From IMG/VR virus record IMGVR_UViG_3300044844_000221, positions 1 to 43,569 of that record: DNA of 43,569 nucleotides; one strand, 5' to 3'. The translations under genes and the position numbers were made by a program. The stretch is from a virus. The notes beneath the pieces were generated by a model. That model was given only the letters and a program-made list of their open reading frames with translations, made no database searches and had not been told where the DNA came from. Each line of letters starts with the position of its first letter. Position 1 is the first letter of the stretch. Below, one piece after another: positions 17,418-24,885 of this stretch.

Positions 17418-18122
17418 ATGGAATTATTAACAAAGATACAGACTCCTTTTAGTAACCTGACTTTTGAAGAGAAAAGACATAAGTATTATGTTGAAGGTCA
17501 GCCTATAAACAAATCAGTCTCTGCTTTAATAGGAGAGTTTTATGAGCACTTTGATGCTCAACAAGTTGCCCCACACTCTGCTGCCAAGTTGGGATTAACT
17601 ACAGAAGAAGTTCTTGCACATTGGGCAGCTATTAATCAAGAGGCTAGAGATAGAGGACACAGAGTGCACAACTTTGGAGAAGTCTATCAGTTTAATAGAA
17701 ACTTGAAACCTTCCTGTCCACAGGAAGAAGCTATTGTAAAGTTCTGGCAAGATGTTCCAGAACACATACTTCCACTAGCTGCTGAACTTAGGATGTATCA
17801 CTTCAAACATCTATTTGCAGGTACAGCAGATATTATTCTTTTTGATACTAAAACACAAACATATATAATTGCTGATTACAAGACTAACAAAGACTTGTTT
17901 AAGAATTACATGGGTAAAACTATGATAGGTCCTTTTAGTCATTTATTGGATATGCCTTTAAATCATTATGTAATTCAGCTTTCTTATTATCAACTTCTTC
18001 TTGAACAAGTAGGAGTTAAGGTAAGTAAAAGAGTTATTATATGGCTTGGTTTAGATGGTAACTATCAGTTATTTGATACTGAAGATGTTACAGATATTTT
18101 AAAAATAACCTTAAACAGTTAG
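17418..18122 (+). CDS. PD-(D/E)XK family nuclease
   Basis: This 234-residue protein has the hallmark order of the PD-(D/E)XK (RecB/Cas4-like) fold: a His in the N-terminal helix region (HRVHNFGE, about 75-82), GTADIILFD with the metal-binding Asp (about 136-144), the ADYKT block (about 152-156) supplying the second acid and Lys, then QLSYYQLLLE (about 190-199), the usual helix after the active site. It should cut DNA with Mg2+. In crAss-like phages similar nucleases occur near structural genes; a role in packaging, end processing or host DNA breakdown is possible. It ends in TAG, with a second in-frame stop (TGA) two codons later, and is two bases from the next gene. Confidence 0.85.
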   Translation: MELLTKIQTPFSNLTFEEKRHKYYVEGQPINKSVSALIGEFYEHFDAQQVAPHSAAKLGLTTEEVLAHWAAINQEARDRGHRVHNFGEVYQFNRNLKPSCPQEEAIVKFWQDVPEHILPLAAELRMYHFKHLFAGTADIILFDTKTQTYIIADYKTNKDLFKNYMGKTMIGPFSHLLDMPLNHYVIQLSYYQLLLEQVGVKVSKRVIIWLGLDGNYQLFDTEDVTDILKITLNS

Positions 18123-18124
18123 TT

Positions 18125-18499
18125 ATGAAACATTTAGAATTACACAGATTTAAAAAAGCCATAGGTGCAGTTACCTTTGGTCTTTTCTTTCCTAATGAAA
18201 ATAAAAGATTAGATCAAAAACATGGTATTGGAAAACAACCTGACTTAGTTTTAGTATCTTTTCCTGAAGGAAAACAAACTAAAACTGTAAATGCTGTTAA
18301 AAAACTTACAGGTTGGACTGTAAAAAAAGCTACTGCTTTTGTTAAAGAAGGAGATTATCCTAAAGTAGTTACTTATAATGTAAATCCAAAAGGACTTGCA
18401 GAAGGAGAGACAGAAGAAGAAGGAGGAAATCAATATACTATTGAAAATATTGTTTTAGAGTTAAAAAATCAAGAGAACATTATTTTTGAAATCTATTAA
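18125..18499 (+). CDS. Small protein with a possible ribosomal L7/L12-like segment
   Basis: This 124-residue soluble protein lies two bases from both neighbours. Residues about 55-80 (KTVNAVKKLTGWTVKKATAFV) resemble the L7/L12 C-terminal pattern (K..vIk.vRe.TGLgLkeAK.lV), including the TG turn and the Lys/Ala helix. The match is short and could be convergence. The C-terminal third has an acidic linker (EGETEEEGG) and a beta-like end. I do not know its function; similar small proteins may be virion or DNA-associated. Confidence 0.65.
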   Translation: MKHLELHRFKKAIGAVTFGLFFPNENKRLDQKHGIGKQPDLVLVSFPEGKQTKTVNAVKKLTGWTVKKATAFVKEGDYPKVVTYNVNPKGLAEGETEEEGGNQYTIENIVLELKNQENIIFEIY

Positions 18500-18501
18500 T
18501 T

Positions 18502-19203
18502 ATGTTTATAAAAGAAGTCATAGAAAGAATCCAATCTCTTTATTCTAGAGGGGTATCTAGTGATGAGTCTAGGTTATCTGACAGACATGTCTATAACAAA
18601 ATCTTGTCAGTTAGGATGCAACTTATATCTCAGCAACTTAAAAAGAAGCAGAGAATAAGTGATTGGAACTATTCTATATTACCTTGTGTTGAACTAATTA
18701 AAGTTCCTAATCATGAATGCCCTTGTCTTGGAGATTTGGGTTGTGATGTTTATAGAACTAAATTTAAGATACCAAGAGTATTGACAGATTCTAATAGACA
18801 TTACATAGAGTTTGTAATGTCTGTTGAAAGTGGATTAAGAATAGAAGAAGTATCAAGACAAGGTGTACTTTATTTAAGAGGTAATAAATACACTGGGTTT
18901 AAACCTAAGTATCTTTTTGAAAATGGGTATTTGTATTTTCCAATACAGAAATCTCCAGGTGTAGTTAAGATTAAACTTCTTGCTGAAGATCCTCTAGAAG
19001 CTATGCACTATCCTTCTATTTGTGATGATTGTCAAAATTGTACAGATTGTATTCCTGCACCTGATCATGAATTTGCTATAGATGGAGATTTAATTGAGCC
19101 ACTAATTGATATATGTGTTGCAGAAATTATTGGTGTATTTGCAGGAAGAGGAGAAGATACTGCTAATAACTCAAGAGATATACAAAGACCTGAAGGTAGA
19201 TAA
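18502..19203 (+). CDS. Probable connector/ring virion protein with CxxC cluster
   Basis: This 233-residue protein has an N-terminal helical region (residues 1-55, EVIERIQSLYSRG...YNKILSVRMQLISQQLKKK), a central beta domain (about 60-160), and a C-terminal helix (EPLIDICVAEIIGVFAG) with a short polar tail. The helix-beta-helix layout and a position just before the IHF-like gene fit a head-tail connector of crAss-like phages. A regular cluster CDDC-QNC-TDC occupies residues 174-183, and a CPC-x5-C group is at about 74-81. These could bind Zn or Fe or form disulfides. The stop overlaps the next ATG (TAATG). Confidence 0.58.
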   Translation: MFIKEVIERIQSLYSRGVSSDESRLSDRHVYNKILSVRMQLISQQLKKKQRISDWNYSILPCVELIKVPNHECPCLGDLGCDVYRTKFKIPRVLTDSNRHYIEFVMSVESGLRIEEVSRQGVLYLRGNKYTGFKPKYLFENGYLYFPIQKSPGVVKIKLLAEDPLEAMHYPSICDDCQNCTDCIPAPDHEFAIDGDLIEPLIDICVAEIIGVFAGRGEDTANNSRDIQRPEGR

Positions 19204-19673
19204 TGCAAAAAACTGATTTAAACATAAGAAGCTCTTATAAGAGATACTCTGAAGAAATGAGGACTCCTGTTGAAGAGAAAGAGTTTATTACAATAGCAAA
19301 TGGCTACATGGAGTTTCTAATACAGAAAGTATTAGATGGAGAAGAAGTGACAATGCCGGCTAGATTAGGAACCTTGTTTATTCAAGGTGTCAAAAAGAAG
19401 TTAAAATTTAATAGAGATGGTATTCCTTTGTTGCCTCCTAATTGGGCAAAGACCAAGGAACTTTGGGATAGAAACCCTGAAGCAAAGGCTACAAAGAAGA
19501 TTGTCTACTGTTTAAATGAAGAAACTGATGGTGTAGTTTATAAGTTACACTGGTCTAAAAATAGAGTACCAATAGAGAATAAACTTTATTACAATTTTAT
19601 TTTGACTAGAGCTAATAAAAGAGCTATACATCAAAAGATAAAACAAAAGAAAGAATATATAATTAAATCATAA
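19203..19673 (+). CDS. IHF/HU-like virion DNA-binding protein
   Basis: This 156-residue protein is longer than bacterial HU or IHF (about 90-100). The HU-like pattern is seen at residues about 29-68: a helix ITIANGYMEFLIQKVLDGEEV followed by the strand MPARLGTLFIQGVKKKLKF, which corresponds to the 'V.l.gfG.F.v..r' core. The rest is basic, with a Trp/Lys-rich insertion and a basic helical C-terminus (RANKRAIHQKIKQKKEY). crAss-like phages are known to carry IHF-like genes in the tail/connector region. A role in binding DNA near the portal, or in tail assembly, is inferred. It is translationally coupled to the upstream connector candidate. Confidence 0.8.
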   Translation: MQKTDLNIRSSYKRYSEEMRTPVEEKEFITIANGYMEFLIQKVLDGEEVTMPARLGTLFIQGVKKKLKFNRDGIPLLPPNWAKTKELWDRNPEAKATKKIVYCLNEETDGVVYKLHWSKNRVPIENKLYYNFILTRANKRAIHQKIKQKKEYIIKS

Positions 19674-19677
19674 GATT

Positions 19678-21969
19678 ATGTCAAAATCTATTCAAGAGAG
19701 ACTTAAAAGATTAGAGTATCTATACAGATGCTTATGTAATAGACCATCAGAAGAAGGCCCTCAAGGTCCCCAGGGAATCCAGGGTATACAAGGGATTCAG
19801 GGTATTCAGGGTATACAGGGTGTACAAGGGCCTAATGGAAATGATGGAACAGGAGTAACTATCCTTGGTTCTTATCCTGATTATGCAACTTTAATTGCTA
19901 ATCATCCTACAGGAAATGTAGGAGATAGTTATATAACTTCTGACACAGGACATCTTTGGGTATGGAGTGCTACTTCAAATACTTGGGTAGATGTTGGTAA
20001 TATAACAGGACCACAAGGCATTCAAGGAATCCAAGGTCTAGAAGGCCCACAAGGAGTGCAGGGGATTCAAGGAATCCAAGGTCCTCCTGGCACTGGAGGT
20101 GGAGGAGAGTCTTGTCCTGATCACTTTAAGTTAGCTGCAGTATCAGGAAAATTTAGTTCAGATAGTGGCAACTCTCCTTCTAATTTAAAAAAGATGTTTA
20201 GTGGAAATCAGGAATTAGGTTGGTCTTATGGAGATTATAATGATACTACACCAAATGATACATTTGGTAATTTAATTTCTCTAAAGTTCACTGACAGTTA
20301 TTTTGGTATTCCTCTTCCTATAGATTTGAATGCAGGAGATACAGTAAGAATTTCTGGAATTGCATATATTATATTAGGACCAACAGACCCTGTAAATCCT
20401 AATTTTTATGTGACTGTTTCCCATTTTAATTGTTCAGATGTAAGTAGCAAAACTGACCCTACTCCTTTGTATACAATAATACCTGTTGCTAAATATGGGG
20501 TTCCTTTAGACACTTTAAAAGTTTGTTTTTCAGAATCTGTTGTTTTAAGTTCTGTATTGGCTGCAAATGAAACATTTTTTGTTGTAGGTTTAGGAATAGG
20601 TAATGATGATACTTTTGTTTCAGTTGATGTTAGATTTTCTTATTCATTAGATGTTACTCAGGTTTGTATTGGTACAGGAGAAAACTTATTTATTAGAAAC
20701 TGTTGTGACCCAGCTTACTCAGAAATTATTCTTAATAATGGAACCCCTGTTGGAGGTTCTTTTGTTGATGATGATGGAAACTGTTGGACTGTAGAAGCAT
20801 TAACAACAGATCCTGTAGACTCAGTTAGAACTTTAAGTAATTCTTATCAAACTTGTTCTGCATGTATTGCTAGTAATCCATGCCCTCAAAACTTTGCAAT
20901 AGAATCTTGCTGTGGAGATGAAAGTCAAACATTTTCAGCAGCTTTAATTGGTGTTAATGTGGGAGATACCTTTGTTGATACAAATGGTTTTTGTTGGAGT
21001 GCAAAAGAATTAACATCTCTTCCTATTACAAATGTAGTAGATGTAGATACAGTTTATCCTGAAACAACTTGTTTAAGTGCAGAATGTCAAACAGCTAATG
21101 ATTGTCCTACTATAGTAGAGATAAGATCTTGTTGTGGATCTTTAAGAGGAAATACTACATTAGAATTACTTCAAGCCGCATTACCTAGTCTTGTTTTAGG
21201 TGATACTTTTGTTGATACATTTGGAATGTGTTGGGAGATAAGAGACTCTCTTTATTCTTTCCCTGACTTATCATTTATTGTTCCTGTTACAGAATATCAA
21301 CCAGCGGGATTAATCTCTGGTTGTGATATTTGTGTAACAGCTAATGAGTGTCCACCTGAATTCTACTATACATTACAAAATTGTTGTACAGAAGAGATTG
21401 AAGTAGTTCTTTTACAACCTTTGTATAGTATAGGAGAAACATTACTAATATCATTTACAACAGGTTTTGGTTGCTATGAAGTATTATCTTGGAGTGACAC
21501 AGGAACAGCTACAGCTACTCCTGTAGATCTTGGAGGAGTATATGAAAATTGTGAACAGTGTACTGCTAATCTTAATCAGAATTTTACTCCATATTGTCCA
21601 GGAAAACTTCAATGTTGTAGTGACTATAAAAACCTTACTGAGGCAAATGAGTCTGGATTTATTACTGGTTATAAGTGTGATGGAACTTGGGTTCAAGATT
21701 TTGAACTAGCTCCAGGTGCAAGAATATGTATGGCACAAGTTCTTCGTAAGTCAGAATTTGTAACTAAAGTAGATTGTTGTGGATTTGATATTTTAAACCC
21801 TAGTTTAACTCAAAGTATGGTAGTATCTTATCAAACTTGTTTAGGAGAGGAAGGGAATCAAGAAATACCACCAAACACTTTATTATCTACTGTTATAGAA
21901 ACTTGTGTAGAGTGTGTTAGAAGATTAGATGATACTGATAATGACTTTGTATATGTACCTTGTACATAA
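19678..21969 (+). CDS. Collagen-like fibre with repeated Cys-Cys domains
   Basis: This is a 763-residue fibre. Residues 1-21 (SIQERLKRLEYLYRCLC) match the N-terminal anchor of the fibres at 22714 and 13008. Two collagen blocks follow at residues 27-52 and 111-138, flanking a module GSYPDYATL...LWVWSATSNTWVDVGN that also appears in the 22714 product. After a beta domain, the C-terminal half (from about 341) has six Cys-Cys doublets at residues 342, 411, 485, 569, 646 and 700. Most begin a unit with G-x-x-F-V-D-x-x-G-x-C-W in the middle and a CxxC near the end. It is a receptor-binding or head-fibre candidate. Disulfide or metal stabilisation is likely but unproven. Confidence 0.75.
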   Translation: MSKSIQERLKRLEYLYRCLCNRPSEEGPQGPQGIQGIQGIQGIQGIQGVQGPNGNDGTGVTILGSYPDYATLIANHPTGNVGDSYITSDTGHLWVWSATSNTWVDVGNITGPQGIQGIQGLEGPQGVQGIQGIQGPPGTGGGGESCPDHFKLAAVSGKFSSDSGNSPSNLKKMFSGNQELGWSYGDYNDTTPNDTFGNLISLKFTDSYFGIPLPIDLNAGDTVRISGIAYIILGPTDPVNPNFYVTVSHFNCSDVSSKTDPTPLYTIIPVAKYGVPLDTLKVCFSESVVLSSVLAANETFFVVGLGIGNDDTFVSVDVRFSYSLDVTQVCIGTGENLFIRNCCDPAYSEIILNNGTPVGGSFVDDDGNCWTVEALTTDPVDSVRTLSNSYQTCSACIASNPCPQNFAIESCCGDESQTFSAALIGVNVGDTFVDTNGFCWSAKELTSLPITNVVDVDTVYPETTCLSAECQTANDCPTIVEIRSCCGSLRGNTTLELLQAALPSLVLGDTFVDTFGMCWEIRDSLYSFPDLSFIVPVTEYQPAGLISGCDICVTANECPPEFYYTLQNCCTEEIEVVLLQPLYSIGETLLISFTTGFGCYEVLSWSDTGTATATPVDLGGVYENCEQCTANLNQNFTPYCPGKLQCCSDYKNLTEANESGFITGYKCDGTWVQDFELAPGARICMAQVLRKSEFVTKVDCCGFDILNPSLTQSMVVSYQTCLGEEGNQEIPPNTLLSTVIETCVECVRRLDDTDNDFVYVPCT
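19756..19833 (+). repeat. Collagen block 1 with 9-bp tandem units
   Basis: Six consecutive 9-base units of the form GGnATnCAr (19774-19827, one with GTA in place of ATn) encode GIQ/GVQ triplets. Near-identity at DNA level invites slippage, so length may vary between related phages. Confidence 0.9.
20008..20091 (+). repeat. Collagen block 2
   Basis: Gly-x-y triplets (GPQ, GIQ, GLE, GVQ, GPP) continue the fibre shaft after the LWVW module. DNA units resemble those of block 1 but are less uniform. Confidence 0.85.
20698..21969 (+). repeat. Tandem Cys-Cys units in the fibre C-terminus
   Basis: Cys-Cys doublets start at nt 20701, 20908, 21130, 21382, 21613 and 21775, that is 54-84 residues apart. 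The first three units clearly share GxxFVDxxGxCW; the others are degenerate. This is a protein-level repeat, not a DNA repeat. Confidence 0.75.
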
Positions 21970-22000
21970 TTAATAATGACAATTAACAACAATAGAAATC

Positions 22001-22441
22001 ATGCAAGAAAAACAAATTTTAAATAGAATTAGTAAAGCTGAACAAAGAATTGTAGATCTTTATAGAAAGCTAACAGGTAGTGGTGGTGGTGGTGGTAACT
22101 CTGGATATGATATTTATCAAGTTTTACTTTCTGCCTCTGAGAAATTTCAAACTCAAACAGTAGTAGAAATACAAAATACTTTAGGAGTACCTGTAACTTG
22201 GGGGTTTTCATCTGAAAGTCAAATTAAGGCAACTATTCCTGGAGGATGGAATTCAACTATAACTGGAGTTAATGTAGGCCCTTTAAATGATCAAAGTAGA
22301 GCTGTAGGTGCTGTTAAAGGGTATGAGGTAAATAAAGAAAGCGGTCTTAGTAATTTAATTATAACTGCTTTAGATGCAGCAGGACAAGCAACTGATGAAG
22401 CTTTTAAAACTACTTTAATTACTATCATTGTAAAAAAATAA
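22001..22441 (+). CDS. Small fibre-associated protein, function unknown
   Basis: This 146-residue protein begins with a coiled-coil-like helix (ILNRISKAEQRIVDLYRKL), then a flexible GSGGGGGNSG linker (encoded by a run of GGT codons near 22081-22095), then a beta domain of Thr/Ser/Val-rich sequence. The layout (helix, linker, beta domain) is a short version of the collagen-like fibres around it, so it could anchor to the same site. No family recognised. It sits three bases upstream of the next gene. Confidence 0.65.
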   Translation: MQEKQILNRISKAEQRIVDLYRKLTGSGGGGGNSGYDIYQVLLSASEKFQTQTVVEIQNTLGVPVTWGFSSESQIKATIPGGWNSTITGVNVGPLNDQSRAVGAVKGYEVNKESGLSNLIITALDAAGQATDEAFKTTLITIIVKK

Positions 22442-22444
22442 AAT

Positions 22445-22711
22445 ATGGCAGAGTTATTAAAATCAGCAAGGTTAGAATCAAAGAAAAGTTTTACCTTGCC
22501 TAAAGGAGCAACTGTAACAAAGAAAAATGTTTCTTTGACAGTAAGAGAAATTGAAAATGGTTATCTATTATCTAAGAGTTATGACATAGAATGGTCTGAT
22601 TCTAAAGGTAGTAATCACTATGAGTATTTTACTAAAGAATGGTTTAGTGAAACTAATCCAATAGAAATTAACATGCCTGATGAAAAATCATTAGCAGATA
22701 AACTAGACTAA
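22445..22711 (+). CDS. Small protein of the fibre block, function unknown
   Basis: This 88-residue protein has basic-to-neutral beta-like sequence (SFTLPKGATVTKKNVSLTVREI) and an aromatic, acidic C-terminal half (NHYEYFTKEWF). It has no signal peptide, membrane segment or known motif. It lies between two fibre genes with two- to three-base gaps, so it is surely co-expressed with them. A chaperone or fibre-joining role is possible but not shown. Confidence 0.65.
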   Translation: MAELLKSARLESKKSFTLPKGATVTKKNVSLTVREIENGYLLSKSYDIEWSDSKGSNHYEYFTKEWFSETNPIEINMPDEKSLADKLD

Positions 22712-22713
22712 CA

Positions 22714-23844
22714 ATGGGAAAGTCAATCCAAGAAAGATTAGTAGCTTTAGAGAGAAATCTAAGAGGGTTGTGTTGTAAAGTAGGAGAAGGAACTTCTACT
22801 CCAGGACCACAGGGAATACCAGGTCCTCAAGGTATTCAAGGTGTTCAGGGAGAACAAGGAATACAAGGTGAAACAGGTGCTGCTTTGACAGTGTTAGGTT
22901 CTTATCCTGACCTTCCTTCATTTTTAGCTGGTGCTGGTGGTAGTCCTGGTCTTCCAGGTACTGCATGGATTATAGAATCAGATGGTTCTTTATATGTATG
23001 GCACACACTAACTAATACTTGGGATGATGTAGGTGATTTGCAAGGGCCTCAAGGATTACAAGGTATTCAAGGGGTGCAAGGAGAGCAAGGTCCACAGGGT
23101 AATCCTGGACTACAAGGAATACAAGGACTATCAGGTTTTGAATGGGATCCTTCAAGAATAGGTTCAAATGGTTATTTAATTGGTGACATTGTAAATTACT
23201 TAGGTAACTATTATATATGTATAGCAAATAATGATGCATTGCTTCCTCCTTTTTCATTAGGAGTTTATTGGAATCCTTATTCCTTTGTAGGACCTATGGG
23301 TCCTCAAGGACCTCAAGGTAACCCAGGCCCTTCTATGAGTCTATTTGCTCAAACAGCTAATAGCACTATTGTTACAAATACAACAGCTGAAACAACAATT
23401 ATTGGTGCAGGTGTAGGAACATTGAGTGTTCCTGCTAATGGATTTACTGTTGGTGATAGTTTTAGAGCTGTTTTTGGTGGTGTTATGAATGCTAATAATA
23501 ATCAAACTATTAGAATTAGAATGAGAACAGGATCCACTCTTCTTTTAGATAGTGGTGTACAAAGTCTTGGAAGTAGTGTTGTAGATGATGTGTGGAGTTT
23601 AAATGTTGATTTTACAATTAGACAAATTGGAGGTACTGGTGTAGCATCTATTGTATCATTAGGTAGTTTTCATTACACAAAAACTAATAATGCTTCTGTT
23701 CAAGGATTTGGATTTAATGTGGTGAATAACACAACATTCAATACAACAATTATTAATACATTAGATGTCACTGTAGAATGGGGATCTGCTAGTACAGGTA
23801 ATAATATATACAGTGATATTTTTATACTAAACAAAACATATTAA
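22714..23844 (+). CDS. Collagen-like fibre, 376 residues
   Basis: N-terminal anchor SIQERLVALERNLRGLCC (residues 4-21) is close to that of the 19678 gene. Collagen block 1 (about 31-55) is followed by the module GSYPDLPSF...LYVWHTLTNTWDDVGD, collagen block 2 (about 111-140), a CBM5/12-like module (YLIGDIVNYLGNYYICIANN, about 155-175) and a third short collagen stretch (GPMGPQGPQGNPGPS). The C-terminal ~165 residues form a Thr/Asn/Val-rich beta domain (from about 210) of the kind that caps trimeric fibres. The likely role is host-surface binding. The C-terminal head is unrelated in sequence to that of the 19678 fibre, so the two may offer different specificities on one shared shaft. Confidence 0.78.
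   Translation: MGKSIQERLVALERNLRGLCCKVGEGTSTPGPQGIPGPQGIQGVQGEQGIQGETGAALTVLGSYPDLPSFLAGAGGSPGLPGTAWIIESDGSLYVWHTLTNTWDDVGDLQGPQGLQGIQGVQGEQGPQGNPGLQGIQGLSGFEWDPSRIGSNGYLIGDIVNYLGNYYICIANNDALLPPFSLGVYWNPYSFVGPMGPQGPQGNPGPSMSLFAQTANSTIVTNTTAETTIIGAGVGTLSVPANGFTVGDSFRAVFGGVMNANNNQTIRIRMRTGSTLLLDSGVQSLGSSVVDDVWSLNVDFTIRQIGGTGVASIVSLGSFHYTKTNNASVQGFGFNVVNNTTFNTTIINTLDVTVEWGSASTGNNIYSDIFILNKTY
22804..22878 (+). repeat. Collagen block 1 of the 376-residue fibre
   Basis: Encodes about eight Gly-x-y triplets (GPQ, GIP, GIQ, GVQ, GEQ, GET), similar in style to the block at 19756. Confidence 0.85.
23044..23136 (+). repeat. Collagen block 2 of the 376-residue fibre
   Basis: Encodes about ten Gly-x-y triplets (GPQ, GLQ, GIQ, GVQ, GEQ, GNP, GLS) between the LYVW module and the CBM-like module. 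Confidence 0.85.
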
Positions 23845-23854
23845 ATAGACTAAG

Positions 23855-24883
23855 ATGAATCAAAGATTTCAATATGTTACAGTAGATACAATCCTATCTA
23901 AGTATCTAAGAGACTTCAGAGGCAATGAGCTTAATGAAGATGATGCTATTGAATGGATAGGAGAAGCTTTAGGGCACATGAAAATGGCTACTCTTTCTGA
24001 GGAAGCCATTGCTTTTTTAGAGGTAAAAAACTATCAAGCTGCTTTACCAAATGGATTACACTATATAATTCAAGTAGCAAAGAATAATGCTTGGACACCT
24101 ACTGAAAAAGTAGTGTGTACTCCTCAAGCTATTATCACAGAATTAGTTCCAGAAACACCTCAAACAGGTTGTGGATGTTCTACTTGTTGTAGTACTCCTG
24201 CAAATGATATGGTATTATTGGATTGCCAAGGAGAGTTGATAGCTGATCCTGAAGTAGGTTATTACAGACCTTACTTTGATCTTCAATATGAATACTTGGG
24301 TTGGGTTCACTCTAAATCATTTAGAACTAAATTCACCCCGGTAAGGTTGGCTAATCACACTTTTTTTAATACCTTAGTGTGTCAAAATGTAGCCAGTGAT
24401 GGTCTATACAATAACACTAACTATCTTGCTGATGAGTACAGCATAGTTGAAGACCAACTTAGATTCAGTTTTAAAGAAGGACTTGTAGCTGTGGCTTATC
24501 TTAGAACTAAGGTAGATTTAGAAACAGGTTATCCTTTAGTTCCTGATGATGAGTCAGCTAAAGCAGCTATTACTTACTACTTAGGTTGGAAAGTAAAAGA
24601 AAGAGAAGCTTGGAATCATAGAGAAGGTGCTATGCAGATTGCACAAGTTGCTGAAGCAAGATGGTTAAAGTATATCAAACAGTTTAGAAACAAAGCCAAG
24701 ATGCCTTGGGGAACTGATGACTATGAAGACCTTATGGAACAAGGAAATTACCTATTGCCAAGAAACAAAAGATACTATGGTTTCTTTGGTAAATTAGGAA
24801 GAGCAGAAGATAGAATCTTTAATGATCCTACCTTCACAAACAAATACAGATACACATCAGGTAACTCAGCTTATATGAGATAA
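23855..24883 (+). CDS. Probable tail ring/stabilisation protein (P22 gp4-like role)
   Basis: This 342-residue protein begins with a helical domain (TVDTILSKYLRDFRGNELNEDDAIEWIGEALGHMKM) typical of crAss-like connector proteins. A beta-rich centre holds an inserted cluster CGC-STCC (residues 106-112), and the C-terminus is helical (AAITYYLGWKVKEREAW...AEARWLKYIKQFRNKAKMP), followed by a basic Tyr-rich tail. It lies two bases upstream of the giant muzzle gene, where crAss-like genomes place a tail stabilisation/ring gene. The name by analogy with P22 gp4 is structural, not a close sequence match that I can confirm. Confidence 0.68.
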   Translation: MNQRFQYVTVDTILSKYLRDFRGNELNEDDAIEWIGEALGHMKMATLSEEAIAFLEVKNYQAALPNGLHYIIQVAKNNAWTPTEKVVCTPQAIITELVPETPQTGCGCSTCCSTPANDMVLLDCQGELIADPEVGYYRPYFDLQYEYLGWVHSKSFRTKFTPVRLANHTFFNTLVCQNVASDGLYNNTNYLADEYSIVEDQLRFSFKEGLVAVAYLRTKVDLETGYPLVPDDESAKAAITYYLGWKVKEREAWNHREGAMQIAQVAEARWLKYIKQFRNKAKMPWGTDDYEDLMEQGNYLLPRNKRYYGFFGKLGRAEDRIFNDPTFTNKYRYTSGNSAYMR

Positions 24884-24885
24884 TT

